Of a stretch of DNA of 64,000 bases, positions 50,028 through 62,500 are shown in pieces. Location of the stretch: the NCBI GenBank assembly GCA_947685225.1, contig CANTUV010000032.1, positions 26,047,501-26,111,500 of the forward strand, written 5' to 3'. Within the stretch, counting starts at the first letter, position 1. Each line of letters begins with the position of its first letter. The DNA is from Garcia nutans (Eukaryota > Streptophyta > Magnoliopsida > Malpighiales > Euphorbiaceae). The notes under the pieces are model-generated. The model worked only from the letters and a program-made list of their open reading frames with translations, had not been told where the DNA came from and made no database searches. Position numbers and translations under genes: made by a program.

Positions 50028-50438
50028 ATTTTACATTTGTCAATTCAGAAAGTATATTGTTAGGATGAAAAAATAATTAACGTAATAAAAGATGCTTCTT
50101 TTCCATTTATAACTTGTCATCACCTTTTGCTATTGTATTTATTTATTTCATCCATATCTGGTTGAATACTTATAACAATGCACATAGAACAATTTTAACA
50201 TTAATTCTATTTTATTAAATTGGGGAACAACCAAATATAAAGCCAACATACACAAGATTACTCCTGTTGCCAACTAGCCCTTTCGGGTTTTCTAATTGAC
50301 AATTTTCTCTCATTTAGCCCTAATTGTTGCCTACCCTGCCCTTTCGGATTTTTGAAACTAGAGGACTGCTCTAACTTTTGCCTAGGCCGCCCTTTTTGTG
50401 TTTTCAACCTAGTGAGCTCTTTTTTCCTTTTTTTTTAA
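50028..50438. other. Convergent intergenic segment in element Z
   Basis: It holds the second block of GCCCTTTCGG/CTAGTGAGCTC units (50270-50425). No ORF. A T-rich run near 50418-50440 abuts the integrase stop. Confidence 0.5.
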
Positions 50439-51563
50439 TCATACATAAAACTTCTTCAACCTGTCAATGTTTACTGGCTCACTAAATTCGTTCCCATCCA
50501 TATCTGACAACTTCACCGCACCTTTGTTCATGACTTGTTTCACGGCATATGGACCTTCCCAGCTAGGTCTGAACTTCCCTCTTGAATCGGATACATTAGG
50601 CTTACACTGCTTCAACACCAAATCCCCAACTCTGAATTTTCTGACTTTAACCCTTCTATTGTAGGCCCGAGCTATCTTCTTTTGATACAATTGATGATGA
50701 TACAGTGCCTTTAACCTTCTCTCTTCTAGTAGAGCTAACTGTGTGTATCTGCTTGCTACCCATTCTGTTTCAGGCAGTTCAGCTTCCAAGACTACTCTTA
50801 ACGACTTGATCTCAATTTCAATAGGCAACACTGCTTCCATCCCATAAACCAAAGAGAACGGTGTCATTCCAGTAGGTGTTCGCACACTTGTCCTATATCC
50901 CCACAAAGCAAAGGGAAGCATCTCTGACCAATCCCTGTAAGTCTTGGTCATCTTGGACAGAATTATCTTAATTGTCTTGTTTGTTGCTTCCACGGTGCCA
51001 TTAGCCTTTGGTCTATAAGGAGAGGATCTATGATGATGAATTTGGTACTTCGAGAATAAATCCTTAACTGCTCCTTGAAACTGTACCCCATTATCTAATA
51101 TCACACCATGCGGGACCCCATATCTGCAGATGAGGTTCTTTTCAATAAACCTAGCCATTTGGCTTGCACCCAGTCTATTGAAGGATTCAGCTTCCATTTT
51201 GAAAAATAATCTACTGCTACTACAATGAAACGGTGACCGTTTGAAGCTGTCGGATGTATCTCTCCTATAATGTCGATACCCCAAGTGGCAAATGGCCAGG
51301 GTGAAGACATTGAATGCAATTCTTCAGGAGGCATCTTATTCAAGTTACCATACATATGATATTGTTGGCACCTCTTTACGAACTCAATACAATCTCTCTC
51401 TATGGTCAACCAATAGTAACCTTGTCGAATAATCTTCTTAACTAGGGCCAAACCATTCATGTGCGGACCGCAACTTTCCGCATGTATTTCTGACATGATG
51501 CGCTCCACTTCAGGCTTTCTTAAACATCTCAAATGCACTCCATCGGCCATCTTCGATATAACT
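50439..51563 (-). pseudogene. Integrase of element Z
   Basis: From 51563 down: the HHCC-type zinc region (IHAESCGPHMNG, KRCQQYHMYG; the last Cys appears replaced). The catalytic core follows, with WGIDIIGEI (first Asp), ILDNGVQF (second Asp) and NGTVEATNK (Glu). The C-terminal domain includes GDLVLK, SWEGPYAV and the final RLKKFYV. A frame change near 51200-51280 breaks the core. Its stop at 50439 faces the antisense DUF7745-like gene. Confidence 0.88.
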
Positions 51564-53049
51564 CACCATGGAAGGTGATGTATTGCAATGACCATCGCCT
51601 TATGACTCTTCTCTCTTTCTTTGTTGCCCCCAGTGGGTATTCTCTTTCTTCCAAAAATCATCTTATAGTATCATACCACGCATCATGGTCTATATCAACT
51701 TCCATGATTGTCACATATTCATAGCAAGGAGTTGATAAACTGGTCAAGATTAGAGGCTTAAGGAATAGGCTAACGGGGTTTTCCCATACCGAAGCCAATG
51801 TGGCTAGAGCATCAGCCATATGATTTTCTTCCCTTGATAGGTGTATAAACCTACACTCCTTAAAGTTCTTCTTCATCATGGTTAAGTAATGGTGGTATGG
51901 TTTCAATTTTTCTTCTTTCAACTCCCATTCTCCATTTACTTGGGATACAACTAGCAATGAATTGCCAAAAACTTCCATCTTATCCACCTTCATTATCATT
52001 AGGGTTTCCAAACTGAAAATACAAGCTTCGTACTCCACCATATTATTGGTTGCCCTAAATTTCAATTTTTTGGCTAAAGGGATGAGTTCCCCTTCGGGTG
52101 ATTCTAGTATAACTCCCAAACCTGCTCCTTTCCTGTTTACTGCTCCATCAAAATACATTTTCCACCCTTGTACTTCAATTGCTTCTAAATGTTCATCTGG
52201 AAATTCCAAGATTACCTCTTCACTATCTGATAATGGTTGTTGGGCCAGGAATTCTGCTATCGCTCTACCTTTGATTGTTTTCCTGGTTACATACTTGATC
52301 TCAAATTCTTCTAATATTATAAACCATCGACCATATTTCCCAATTAAAGAGGGAGTCTCCCTCAAGTACTTTATTGGATCCAACCTGGAAATTGCTTGCA
52401 CACTATATGATTGAAAGTAGTGCCGCAACTTCTTAGAAGACCAAACCACGGCTATACATGTCTTTTCAATGATACTATACTTAATTTCATAAGGTAGGAG
52501 CTTTCTACTCAAATAGTAAACTGCATGCTCAATCCCTGATTCATCTGCTTGGGCTAGCACGGCTCCTATCGACTCTTCTTCTACTGCTAAGTATAGTAAT
52601 AGAGGTTTTCCAGGTTTAGGTGATTTTAAAACAGGTGGATTCAACAAATACTCTTTTATTCGCTCAAAGGCCTTTTGACATTCTTCATTCCATACGACCG
52701 GCTGATTCTTTCTAAGCAATTTGAAGAGAGGCTCACAAATTGTTGTGAGCTTTGCTATAAATCTGCTAATGTACTGCAGTTTACCAATGAATCCCCAAAT
52801 TTCTCTCTCCGTCTTTGGGGATGGCATATCCCTGATTGCTTTGACTTTGTCAGGATCTATCTCAATGCCATTCGGACCAATTACATGTCCCAATAATTTT
52901 CTTGAAGTAACACCGAATACACACTTCTTCGGGTTTAATCTTAGCTTATATTTCAAAGCTCTATCGAAGAATAATTCTAAGTTTTGGAAGTGTTGCTCCC
53001 TTGTATTCGACTTAACCATCATATCATCAACATATACTTCAACTTCTTT
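51564..53049 (-). pseudogene. RT thumb, RNase H and archaeal-type RNase H (copy A, element Z)
   Basis: From 53049: YVDD box and MMVKSNTREQHF, the KKCVFGV and LGHVI thumb motifs, connection and first RNase H (LLLYLAVEEESIGAVLAQ, AVYYLSRKL). The second RNase H shows MYFDGAVNRKGAG, NNMVEYEACI and HLSREENHMADALA. The frame is open from 53022 to 51658. Two RNase H domains in tandem are characteristic of Tat elements. The RT part upstream of YVDD is absent; at about 53050 the sequence jumps to the integrase zinc region of copy B. Confidence 0.88.
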
Positions 53050-54866
53050 ACAAACTCAATACAATCCTTCTCTATGGTTAACCAGTAATAACCTTATCGA
53101 ATAATCTTCTTAACTAGGGCCAAACCACTCATGTGCGGACCGCAACTTTTCGCATGTATTTCTGACATGATACGCTCCACTTCAGGCTTTCTTAAACATC
53201 TTAAATGCACCCCATCAGGCCATCTTCGATATAACTCCCCATGGAATGTGATGTATTACAATGACCATTGCCTTATGGCTCTTCTTTCTTTCTTTGTTGC
53301 CCCCGGCAGGTATTCTCTTTCCTCCAAAAATGGCCTTGTAGTGTCATAACGCGCATCATGGTCTGTATCAGTTTCCATGATTGTCTCATATTCATAGCAA
53401 GGAGTTGATGAACTGGTCAAGATCAGAGGCTTAAGGAATAAGCTGACAGGTTTTCCCATACCGAAGCCAATGAAGCTAGGGCATCAGCCATCTGATTTTC
53501 TTCTCTTGATAGGTGTATAAACCTACACTCCTTAAAGTTCTTCTTCATCATGGTCAGGTAATGGTGGTATGGTTTTAATTTTCCTCTTTCAACTCCCATT
53601 CTCCATTTACTTGGGATACTACTAGCAATGAATCGCCAAAAACTTTCACCTTATCCACCTTCATAATCATTAGGGTTTCCAAACCAAAAATACAACCTTC
53701 GTACTCCACCATATTATTGGCTGTCCTAAATTTCAACTTTTTGGCTAAAGGGATAAGTTCCCTTCGGGCGATTATAGTATAACTCCCAAACCTGCTCCTT
53801 TCCTGTTTACTATTCCATCAAAATACATTTTCCACCCTTGTACTTCAATTGCTTCTAAATGTTCATCTGGAAATTCCAAGATTACCTCTTCGTTTTCTGG
53901 TAATGGTTGTTGGGCCAAGAATTCTGCCACCGCTCTACCTTTGATTGTTTTCCTGGTTACATATTCAATCTCAAATTCTTCTAATATTATCAAACATCGA
54001 ACATATTTTCCAATCAAAGAGGGTGTCTCCCTTAAGTATTTCATTGGATCCAACCTGAAAATTGCTTGCACACTGTACGATTGAAAGTAATGCCGCAACT
54101 TCTTCGAAGACCAAACCACGGCTATACAGGTCTTTTCAATGATACTATACTTAATTTCATAAGGTAGGAGCTTTCTACTCAAATAGTAAACTGCATGCTC
54201 AATCCCTGACTCATCTGCTTGGGCTAGCATGGCTCCTATGGACTCTTTTTCTACTGCTAAGTATAGTAATAGAGGTTTGCCGGGTTTAGGTGGTTTTAAA
54301 AAAGGTGGATTCAACAAATACTCTCTTATTCGCTCAAAGGCCTTTTGACATTCTTCATTCCATATGACCGGCTGATTCTTTCTAAGCAATTTGAAGAGAG
54401 GCTCACAAATTGTTGTGAGTTTTGCTATGAATCTGCTAATGTATTGTAATTTACCAATAAATCCCCAAACTTCTCTCTACGTCTTAGGGGTTGGCATATC
54501 CCTAATTGCTTTAACTTTGTCAGGATCAATCTCAATGCCATTCGGACCAACCACATGTCCCAATAATTTACCTGAGGTAACACCGAACACACACTTTTTT
54601 GGGTTTAATCTTAGCTTATATTTCAAAGCACTATCGAAGAATAATTCCAAGTTTTGGAAGTGTTGTTCTCTTGTATCTAATTTAACCATCATATCATCAA
54701 CATATAATTCAACTTCTTTGTGCATCATGTCATGAAATAGTGTGGTGGCCATCCTTTGATAGGTTGCCCTAGCATTCTTTAAGCCGAACGGCATCACCCT
54801 ATAACAAAATATACCCCATGTAGTAATGAAAGCAGTTTTGGCTTTATTCTCTTGGGCCATTAACAC
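53050..54866 (-). pseudogene. RT palm to integrase zinc region (copy B, element X)
   Basis: From 54866: RT palm (FCYRVMPFGLKNARATYQRM, YVDDMM), thumb, RNase H, second RNase H and the start of integrase (to about 53050). It is about 90% like copy A by eye over 1.67 kb. A stop at PKT (54477), frameshifts near 53770 and 53600 and a missing base near 53460 disable it. Interpreted as the surviving part of element X's pol. Confidence 0.85.
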
Positions 54867-56170
54867 TTGTTGTATCCGGAAAATCCATCTACAAACAAGT
54901 GTGGCACGCTAGAGGCTGCACTATCAATGATAACATTTATATGAGGTAAAGGAAAATCATCCTTAGGGGAAGCTTTGTTTAAATCTCTATAGTCCACGCA
55001 GACCCTTATCCTCCCATCTTTCTTTGGCACGGGTACTATGTTGGCTAACCAATCTGGATATTCTATCACTTCAAGGAACTTCACTTGCATTTGCTTAGTG
55101 ACCTCTTCTTTAACCAATTCAGCCCACTCAGGTCTTAATTGCCTAAGCTTTTGTTTGACAGGTTTCATGTGAGTGTAAGTAGGAATATGATGTTCGGCTA
55201 TGTCTCGATCTATTCCAGGCATATCCTCACAAGACCAAGCAAACACTTCTTCATATTTTTTTGAATATTTTTTCAAATCTCTCTCTCTCTCATCAGGAGT
55301 AAGGTCGGATGCTATACTAATATTTTTAGGATTTTTAGTTGTTCCCAAATTTAATGATTGTGTGTTAACATAATTAATATTAAAGATGCTCATGTAACTG
55401 CTATTTGAATGTATGCAACCATCAGGAGAAACATCACATAAGTAAGCAAAATCAGACTTTATTGCATTCATTTTGGAAAAGAAAACATCATCATCCTTAT
55501 ACAAAGCAGACAAATTAAAATCAAAATCAAAATCATTGTTCTTAAAATCATAAAGCAGGATGTCTTCAAACTTTTCTTCAACTAGGGCACCAATCTCCTC
55601 CGGAGTCTTCTCGGCTTTCAAGACAGCTTCATTCTTCTCTTTTGGATTGGATTCTTTGTTGGCTGACAGAGTGAGCTCTTCCTTCACTTGCTCCACTAGC
55701 TCGGAAACATCTGAAAAAATTTCAAAACTCGATATCAACTTTCCCATAAACATGATTGGCTCGGGCTTTCCCTGGAGTGGACCCATATCTGGAGCTTTGA
55801 CAAAGATCTCTTCAAGTGGTGGGAAGCTCATCTTCTCACTCTTCTTTGGTTGGACATCACTGTTTTCATCATATCTCAACCCTTTCTTGGAAGTTTGAGT
55901 TCTAAAGTCTGGCAACTTTGTCAAACCGGCCTTACCCTTTCTAAGACCAGCTCCGGGAAGGTAGTTCATGTTCTTCATCATATTCAAGACTTTGGAGTCC
56001 ACTACTTCATCATCAGAGATTGTAGCTACTTGAAAGCCATTGAGAGGCCTCTCAATCATTAGAGCGTTAACAATCTCATTATCTTCAGCTTCAATGACCA
56101 CTGTCTCATCTCCGTTGGGGAACTTGATCTTTTGATGAAGGGTGAAAGGAATTCCACCAAGAGGATGAAA
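54860..56170 (-). pseudogene. Protease-RT linker and RT N-terminal part (element X)
   Basis: The Tat-typical LLG-x-W box just after protease contains an in-frame TGA near 56163. A long acidic linker follows with the YLPGAGLRKGKAG motif (55970-55930), then the RT start with VFAWSCEDMPGID, HHIP, LRPEWAELVKEEV, VPVPKKDGRIRVCVDYRDLN and FVDGFSGYN, ending with a frame change at 54860. The open frame runs 56101-54860. Confidence 0.88.
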
Positions 56171-56176
56171 CCATCG

Positions 56177-57100
56177 TCACCCCAAGAGTAAGGTGAAGGT
56201 AACCGGTATGTTTAAAACAACAAATTCAACAATAGATTCAATTGGACCAACCTTGACAGCAGCTTTGAAAGTCCTTTCGGCGTGTCTCTTAGTGTTGTCA
56301 TAAGCCCGAATGGTTACCTCGGTCGGGTTTAGATCCCTTGTTGACATGGCTAGCTTTGGCAATATCTTAAGTGGGCAAACATTTATGGCAGACCCATCAT
56401 CGACCATTACACATGGAGTCCTCTTCCCTTTGATTTCTATTTTGATAAAGAGAGGGCGGATGTGATCTCTCCCCTCCTCTGGTAAATCCGCATCTGAAAA
56501 AGAAACTGCTCCCATATTAACTTCACTCTTCTCTTGAATCTCTTCATATTTCATTACCCCTCCAATTTTTATGAAGTTGATAAGCTCCTCCGGTGTCGTG
56601 GAGGTAGAAATTGGCATGCTAGCCAAGGCTTTGGCCATATTTTCTCGGTGCTTTTTAGAAGTAGCTAATAAGTCCCAAATGCTAACACTTGCTTGGGTTC
56701 TTTTCAATTGCTTGAGCACAACATCATCTTCCTCTTCTTTATTTCCTACTTCAACTTCCTTTCCCTTATTAGTTTCTACTTCCTTAGGTGGTGGCCTTGC
56801 ATAAGGCTTACCGGATCTAGTGTTCATTACTTCATCTTCTTCGGGCTCGGACCAAGTCCACTCCTCCTTCTTGGATACTATATCATCATCACTATCGCTT
56901 GAATCCCAAAACCCATTGACAACACAAATTACTACTTCTTTACCCCCCATAGCTTGTTTAATTTTGCCAAATACCTCTTCTTCTTTGGTTGCTTCTCCAC
57001 ACACATCTTGGAAAGAAGACATGACAAAATCTTCATGCAAACACCCTCCAATCATGAAGGTTGCCGGTGGTGGTACCCTATTGAACTTTGATAATGAGTT
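56177..57100 (-). pseudogene. gag tail and aspartic protease (element X)
   Basis: Continues gag from MIGGCLHEDFVMSSFQDV. It passes a Glu-rich segment with the NTRSGKPYARPPP motif (usual at Tat gag-protease borders). The protease active site is VMVDDGSAINVCPL (about 56370-56410), where the family has D-x-G-S-x; the second half follows to VTFTLLLG. The frame is open 57055-56177. Confidence 0.85.
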
Positions 57101-58366
57101 GTCTTTGGTGTTTGGCTTATTGGGCTAGGGAAGCTTCCCATTATCAATTAGATTTTAGATCTCATGTCTCAACCTTACACATCTATCCGTGTCGTGCCCT
57201 TGCATTTGGTGAAATTGATAAAATGCTTTAGTGTTGAAATTAGGTGGGAGAGGGTTAGGCAAAGGATGAGGATCTAAGGGTTGTAGCAATCCCTTTCTTT
57301 GAAGTTTATTGAGAACCCAAGACATCGGCTTCGCTAATTTCTAAAACTGTCTTCTTATTCCTTGGTTAGTAGCATTAACACCGACTGCCTTTTGCATGCG
57401 TTGGCTACCAGAATGATAGTTTCCTTTCTCATTCCTTCTTGTTGAAAAATGGTTCTTCTCTCTTTCCCATTATTCAATTTGCAAACCCGCTTGGAGAAGG
57501 TCTTTGAAATCACGGATGAGTGTATGAGACATCCTCTTATGAAGACTAGGCAACAGCCCTCTCACAATCATCCTTATTTGATCGGATTCATCAGGCCTCT
57601 TCTTGAGCAAAGCGGCCTTGTTTCTCCATCTCTTCACATAATCTACAAAATTCTCATTCGACCTTTGCCTAATGGACTCTACTTCCATTAAGGTAACTTC
57701 CATCTCGACATTATATCCATATTGTTGGATGAAGGCTTTGTAAAGCAGATCCTAACTCTTTTGTGTTCCATCATCTAAGGTATTGAACCAATTTTGGACA
57801 ACAGGATCCAATGAGAGCATGAAGTACCTTAGAGTTTGAGCCATAGTAGCTTGGGCAGACTGCAAGGCAGTGACATACTGCTTCACATGGAGATGAGGAT
57901 TTCCAGTTCCATCAAACTTCGCAAAAGATGGCATCTTGAACTTGTACAGAACTTCTTCATCTAACTCAAATAATTTGTCAACTTCGAACATTTCCTCGGC
58001 TTTCAGTATCTTCTCAAATTTCTTTTCTAAATCAGCAATCATCTTTTCAACAACAAAATTTTCGGTCTTCTCCATAGTTGATCTTTCAACAATCTTCGGT
58101 TCTTTTTTATTTTCTTGAGCACCTTGGTAGTATTGAGTCCAATCATCATCATCATCAATGATCACCTTTTCATCATCAAAAACCACTTCACCAACTTTAC
58201 TCTTCCCTTTGTCCCTTGGCTTCTTAGTGCTAGCAGATGCTTTGGCATGATTTTCTAAAATTGCAGTCAATTGGTTCTTCATGGTCTCAGCTAGGGCCTC
58301 TTTTATTTCTTCCATCTTGACATTGAGGGCTTCATCCACCATTATTTGAATTTGTTCGGGCTCCAT
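57101..58366 (-). pseudogene. gag of element X
   Basis: Starts at the ATG at 58366 (MEPEQIQIMVDEAL), the position equivalent to 38072 in Y. It has an acidic coiled-coil N-terminus, the gag core (PHLHVKQYVTALQS, LSLDPVVQNWF, VDYVKRWRNKA) and a zinc-knuckle-like C..FHQMQGHDTDRC near 57190-57230. Stops at 57752 (Trp codon to TAG compared with Y) and at 57470 (Glu codon to TAA) break it. It lacks the solo LTR seen in Y and so shows the empty target. Confidence 0.88.
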
Positions 58367-59528
58367 TATTTTTGGTGAGCAAGTGATTGAGTCGTTGCTA
58401 GATACTTCATCTCTGGTGTAGGTTGGATTGTTGTAAGCTTTTGAACTATAGTAATCCAGGGCTGTGAGCCAGAAAGGATTAATGATATGAGATACAATTG
58501 TATGCATGTATGCACAAACAATCAACAAAGAAAGATAATTAGGACGCTCCTTCCAATCTTATAACATCCACACATGAATGACGAGTCTCTTTTCCTAAGT
58601 AGAAGGTTAACAAAATACCAACATGGGGTATCTTGTTTTCGAATATTTCCCTCAACGTTTCAACCAATAGTTATATTTTTGAAAATGGAAATCAACTCAT
58701 AATAATTCCCATCAATTGGGTTTTAATCCATTTATCCAACTAAAGTAGCTTTTATGTTATGTTGGATTAAAACTAAATTAAGAGGTTTATTATAAATAGA
58801 TTTCTCACTTGAAAAGGTAACTAATGATTCATGCCAAAAATAAGCCCATGATTAATTACTCTTAGTATAAACTAGGCTCACAATTGATTTTTGGTATTTT
58901 CATAATTGACCTAAATAATTTGCAAGCTCTTTGTAAGAAAAGGTTGGATAAAAATAATTTTATTTCTAAGTCCATTGTAAAAAGATTTTAGAAAAAAATG
59001 GATTTTGGACTTAGTATTTGGGCCATGAGCAAAAGAATTTTTTATTTGTTTTTAGAAAAGTTTTAGGTCCAAAGACCATCTTGAAAAGTTTTGAAAATAG
59101 TTTTGGTCTTTTGGTCTTTAAAGAAAAATTTATTTTGAGCTTACAATGTACTTAGGTCATATTAGAAAAAGAACAAACCAAATAAGCCATGATTTAAGCC
59201 AAGATAAATTAACCATAGTCAAACAATATGCATTTGGGGGTAAAACCTAAGGAAAGTAACTAGGCTAATTATATGAGCTTTGGTCTTTGGGTCAAAAGGA
59301 TTAGGTTCCCATAGCAAGTATATACCAAATGGTACTATGCTATGAGTGGTTATGTCATGCTCGATCTCCATACCTTGAGTGAAAGTATGGTATCCCTTAC
59401 ATAACACAATACGGGTAACACGGGCATCCTAACTCACGCACACGATGCAATCTAATATGATGCAATGGATAATATTATAATAAGAAAGAATAAAATAATA
59501 AAAAGACCAAAGGAATCAACTTCTCTTA
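58367..59528 (-). other. Leader between primer site and gag (element X)
   Basis: Collinear with Y's leader 36901-38071. Contains the counterpart of the 65-aa leader ORF at 59219-59407 (MLCKGYHTFTQGMEIEHD), shifted out of frame before its end. Confidence 0.6.
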
Positions 59529-59546
59529 TCCCCAGTGGAGTCCCCA
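59529..59546 (-). other. Primer-binding site, tRNA-Arg type (element X)
   Basis: In element sense TGGGGACTCCACTGGGGA, one base after the 5' LTR end at 59548. It differs from Y's site by one base. Confidence 0.75.
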
Positions 59547-59547
59547 C

Positions 59548-62500
59548 TGTGAGCGGGGATTTTTGCCCCCACTCCTGGTGGAATGGTTCTTGCGACTTCG
59601 GCACTGTTTAGGCTCGGGGCCTTAGAGAACATGAACCTAAGTCTGGAGAAAATGGAGTTGCCACCCGGACGGGCTGGGAAAAAAGAAAGGGGTGGATGAC
59701 TCGATTCCTAAGGAATCCCCAACCCCTTAATGGGTTTGAAAAGTTGGGTACGTGTGGGAAAGGTGAGAAATGGCCCAGCACCCCCACAACGCCCGGTTCA
59801 TTGGAACCGGCCTTCTTTACAGGTCTTAATATTATAAAATTCTTAAATATAACAATATTATCCATATTACACACAATAATTAAAATAAAGCATCGATATA
59901 TTGAAAATCAAAACAATGTCCAAGAAAACAAATAAATGGACACACATCCGAAGATGGAAACATGCCCTTACATAATCCATGCCTAAATAGGACACCCACC
60001 GAATGGTAGAAACATGTCCTTTAAATTGGTCTAAGATATAAAAACAATTTAAATTACATGATATTTAACTAATGAGGTACCCACCAAATGGAAACATACC
60101 TCTTACAACATTTGGAAATCAAAATAAATCGATAAAGTAAATAACCATTTATCATAAATAAATCATTCATTAAAGATATTACTCAAAATATAAAATAAAC
60201 ATTCATCCATGATAATTTAAATAAACTAATCATTGAAATTAAATAAACCAACAAAGTATTGAAAATAAATTAAAGCATATAATAGGCTACATAATCAAAT
60301 ATAAAATTAAATAAAGCAAATAAAGATTCAAATTAGGGCTACTGTTTCTATTTAAGATTCTTTATTTAATGTGTTTAGGGTTTTGGAATTTATGGGTTTA
60401 AGCTACTATAAGTTTTAAAGGAATTGAAATGGATTAAAGTTTTATAATTTAAGAGGTTGATAAAGTTCTTTGATTAACCAAATTAGTGTTTGAGGAGTAA
60501 AATCATGAATTAGGGTTTGGACACTTTAAAACATTATATTTATGATTATTAGCTACTTACTGTGTTGAATTTTAATATTTAGGTTTATAAGGTTTTAGAG
60601 TTTTAAAGATTAGGATTTAGAAAAATTAGGGTTTAAAAAAACTAGGGTTTAGAATAATTGGTTTGAGGTTACTGTCTTGGTTTTAAAGTTAAATTAGGGT
60701 TTTTAGTTGTTGTCCAAAGATGGCAACCAAGAGGGGGGGGGGATGAATTGGTTTCCTCAAGAAATGATGGCAAATTAAAAACTCAACAAACAAGAAATGC
60801 GGAATAGAGAAATGGTTGAGTAGTGAATGAAAGAAAGAACACACAAGATTTATAGTGGTTCGGATTTTCTTCAATCCTATATCCACTTCCTTAACAACTT
60901 GTTAAGGTATCACTAATCTTTGAAGTTTTACAAGCTCACTTCCAACTTTGGTGTTTTCTCAAGTTCACACCTAACTTGACAAGTGTTTTACTAAGGCTTA
61001 CACTCAAAACCTTTATAAGAGTTTTTCTAGGCTCACTCTCACAACCTTTACAAGAGTTTTTCTAGGCTCACTCTTACAACCTAAGTATTTTCCAAGCTCA
61101 CACTCAAACTTATACAATGGTGTTTTCAATGCTTACACCTAACATTCATTACAATTCAAATGTAAGTTTAAGTAAAAGAAAATGTGTTGCTTTGCTATAT
61201 AATCTTTGATTCTCTCTTCACATTACTCTATTTTTCTTAGAGTAGCAATGTATTTATAGCCAATGTGGTCAAACTAGCCGTTATAGATAGTGAGAATAAA
61301 GTCTTGGCAGTTTAGACCTTTTTCAGTTACCTGTTCGAAGCATTTCGCGGTCGTCCTTCATCTAAGGATGGTCGCGCTCAGGTCTCACGTGGTCGTCCTT
61401 AGATATGGTACGGTCGCTGCATTTAAATTTGCTTCAACGGTCGAATTTAAGTGCTCTGCAGCAGGAATCTTGCCCATGCTGCGGTTGTTGGGATGGTCGT
61501 GCATATGATAGGTGCGGTCGCCCTTTTTGAATGCTGAGGTGGGTTTATAACGGTCATTACACGTGGCATTCTTTGACTGGGCAAAATGAAAGTCCGCCTA
61601 AATTTGAATTTCACGGTCACCCTAGGTGACATTTCACAGTCGAGTTGAGACACTCGCGTTGAACTTCTGGACGCACCTTAGGACGCGAACACTACTATCA
61701 TTTTAAGCAGATTTCTCATGAATCATCAGAGCAGTCGCGGATATCAAAGAGCGGTCGTGAAAGTGATAAGCAAAACCGTATCCTTCGTCGTTCTTGTCAC
61801 CGCGGACCTTACTGTAATTAGGATGATTTGGGTTTTTTATGTTGCGGTCGTCCATGAATGTAGGACGGTCGCTCTTGTGTAAGTGCGGTCGCGACTGAGG
61901 TCGGGCTATTGACCGCGAAACCTACTGTGATGTAGTTTCATCCTTTAATTGAATGGGGCAGTCATTTCCATGTCTTGTGAGACCGCTAAACATGCTCTGT
62001 TCAGCTTTATTTGAAACAACCTAATCCTGCAACAAGCTTCTTCAAACACATGTTAAATAAGTCATTCAATTTGAGTTTTCAAGGATCAAAATTGAGATCA
62101 TTTATCTAACATTAGTGTTTCGGAGAATGTATTAGATTTTAGAATTTGAAAAAACAATTTATAGTTTTATGAAGCTTTATGAAAATAAACAAAACGATTT
62201 AAGATTTATAGAAACAGAAAAGATATTTTTTTGGGTTTTTGGAAAGAAAAGGATTCAATTTAGGATTTTGGAAAATTGGAAAGCAGATTAGGGTTTTGGT
62301 AAATTAATGAAACGATTTAAGGTTTTGAAAAGTTAGAAAGTAGATTAGGGTTTTAAGATTTTGAAGAAACAGAAACAACAATTTTAAGATTTTTGAAAAA
62401 CAAAGAAACGAATTAAGGTTTTTAGAATCAAAAGTAACAATTGGATGATTCAAGCTACTGTGAAAAAATTAGATATTCATACCTTCGTTTGTTGGTTCCA

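Larger units (their letters stand above)
42225..53049 (-). mobile_element. Tat-like element Z, 3' half only (- strand)
   Basis: From left: 3' LTR, tandem repeats, two antisense genes, integrase, archaeal-type RNase H, RNase H and RT up to the YVDD box. It is inserted in Y gag at 42224/42225. Its 5' half (RT N-terminus to 5' LTR) is missing; the sequence switches at about 53050 to the integrase zinc region of another copy, interpreted as element X. Confidence 0.7.

Noticed and set aside
50467..50664. + strand frames overlapping integrase and RT (also 51962-52414, 52721-53104, 54391-54735, 55560-55898)
   Set aside because: They are mirror frames of the - strand pol genes, which carry the recognisable domains.
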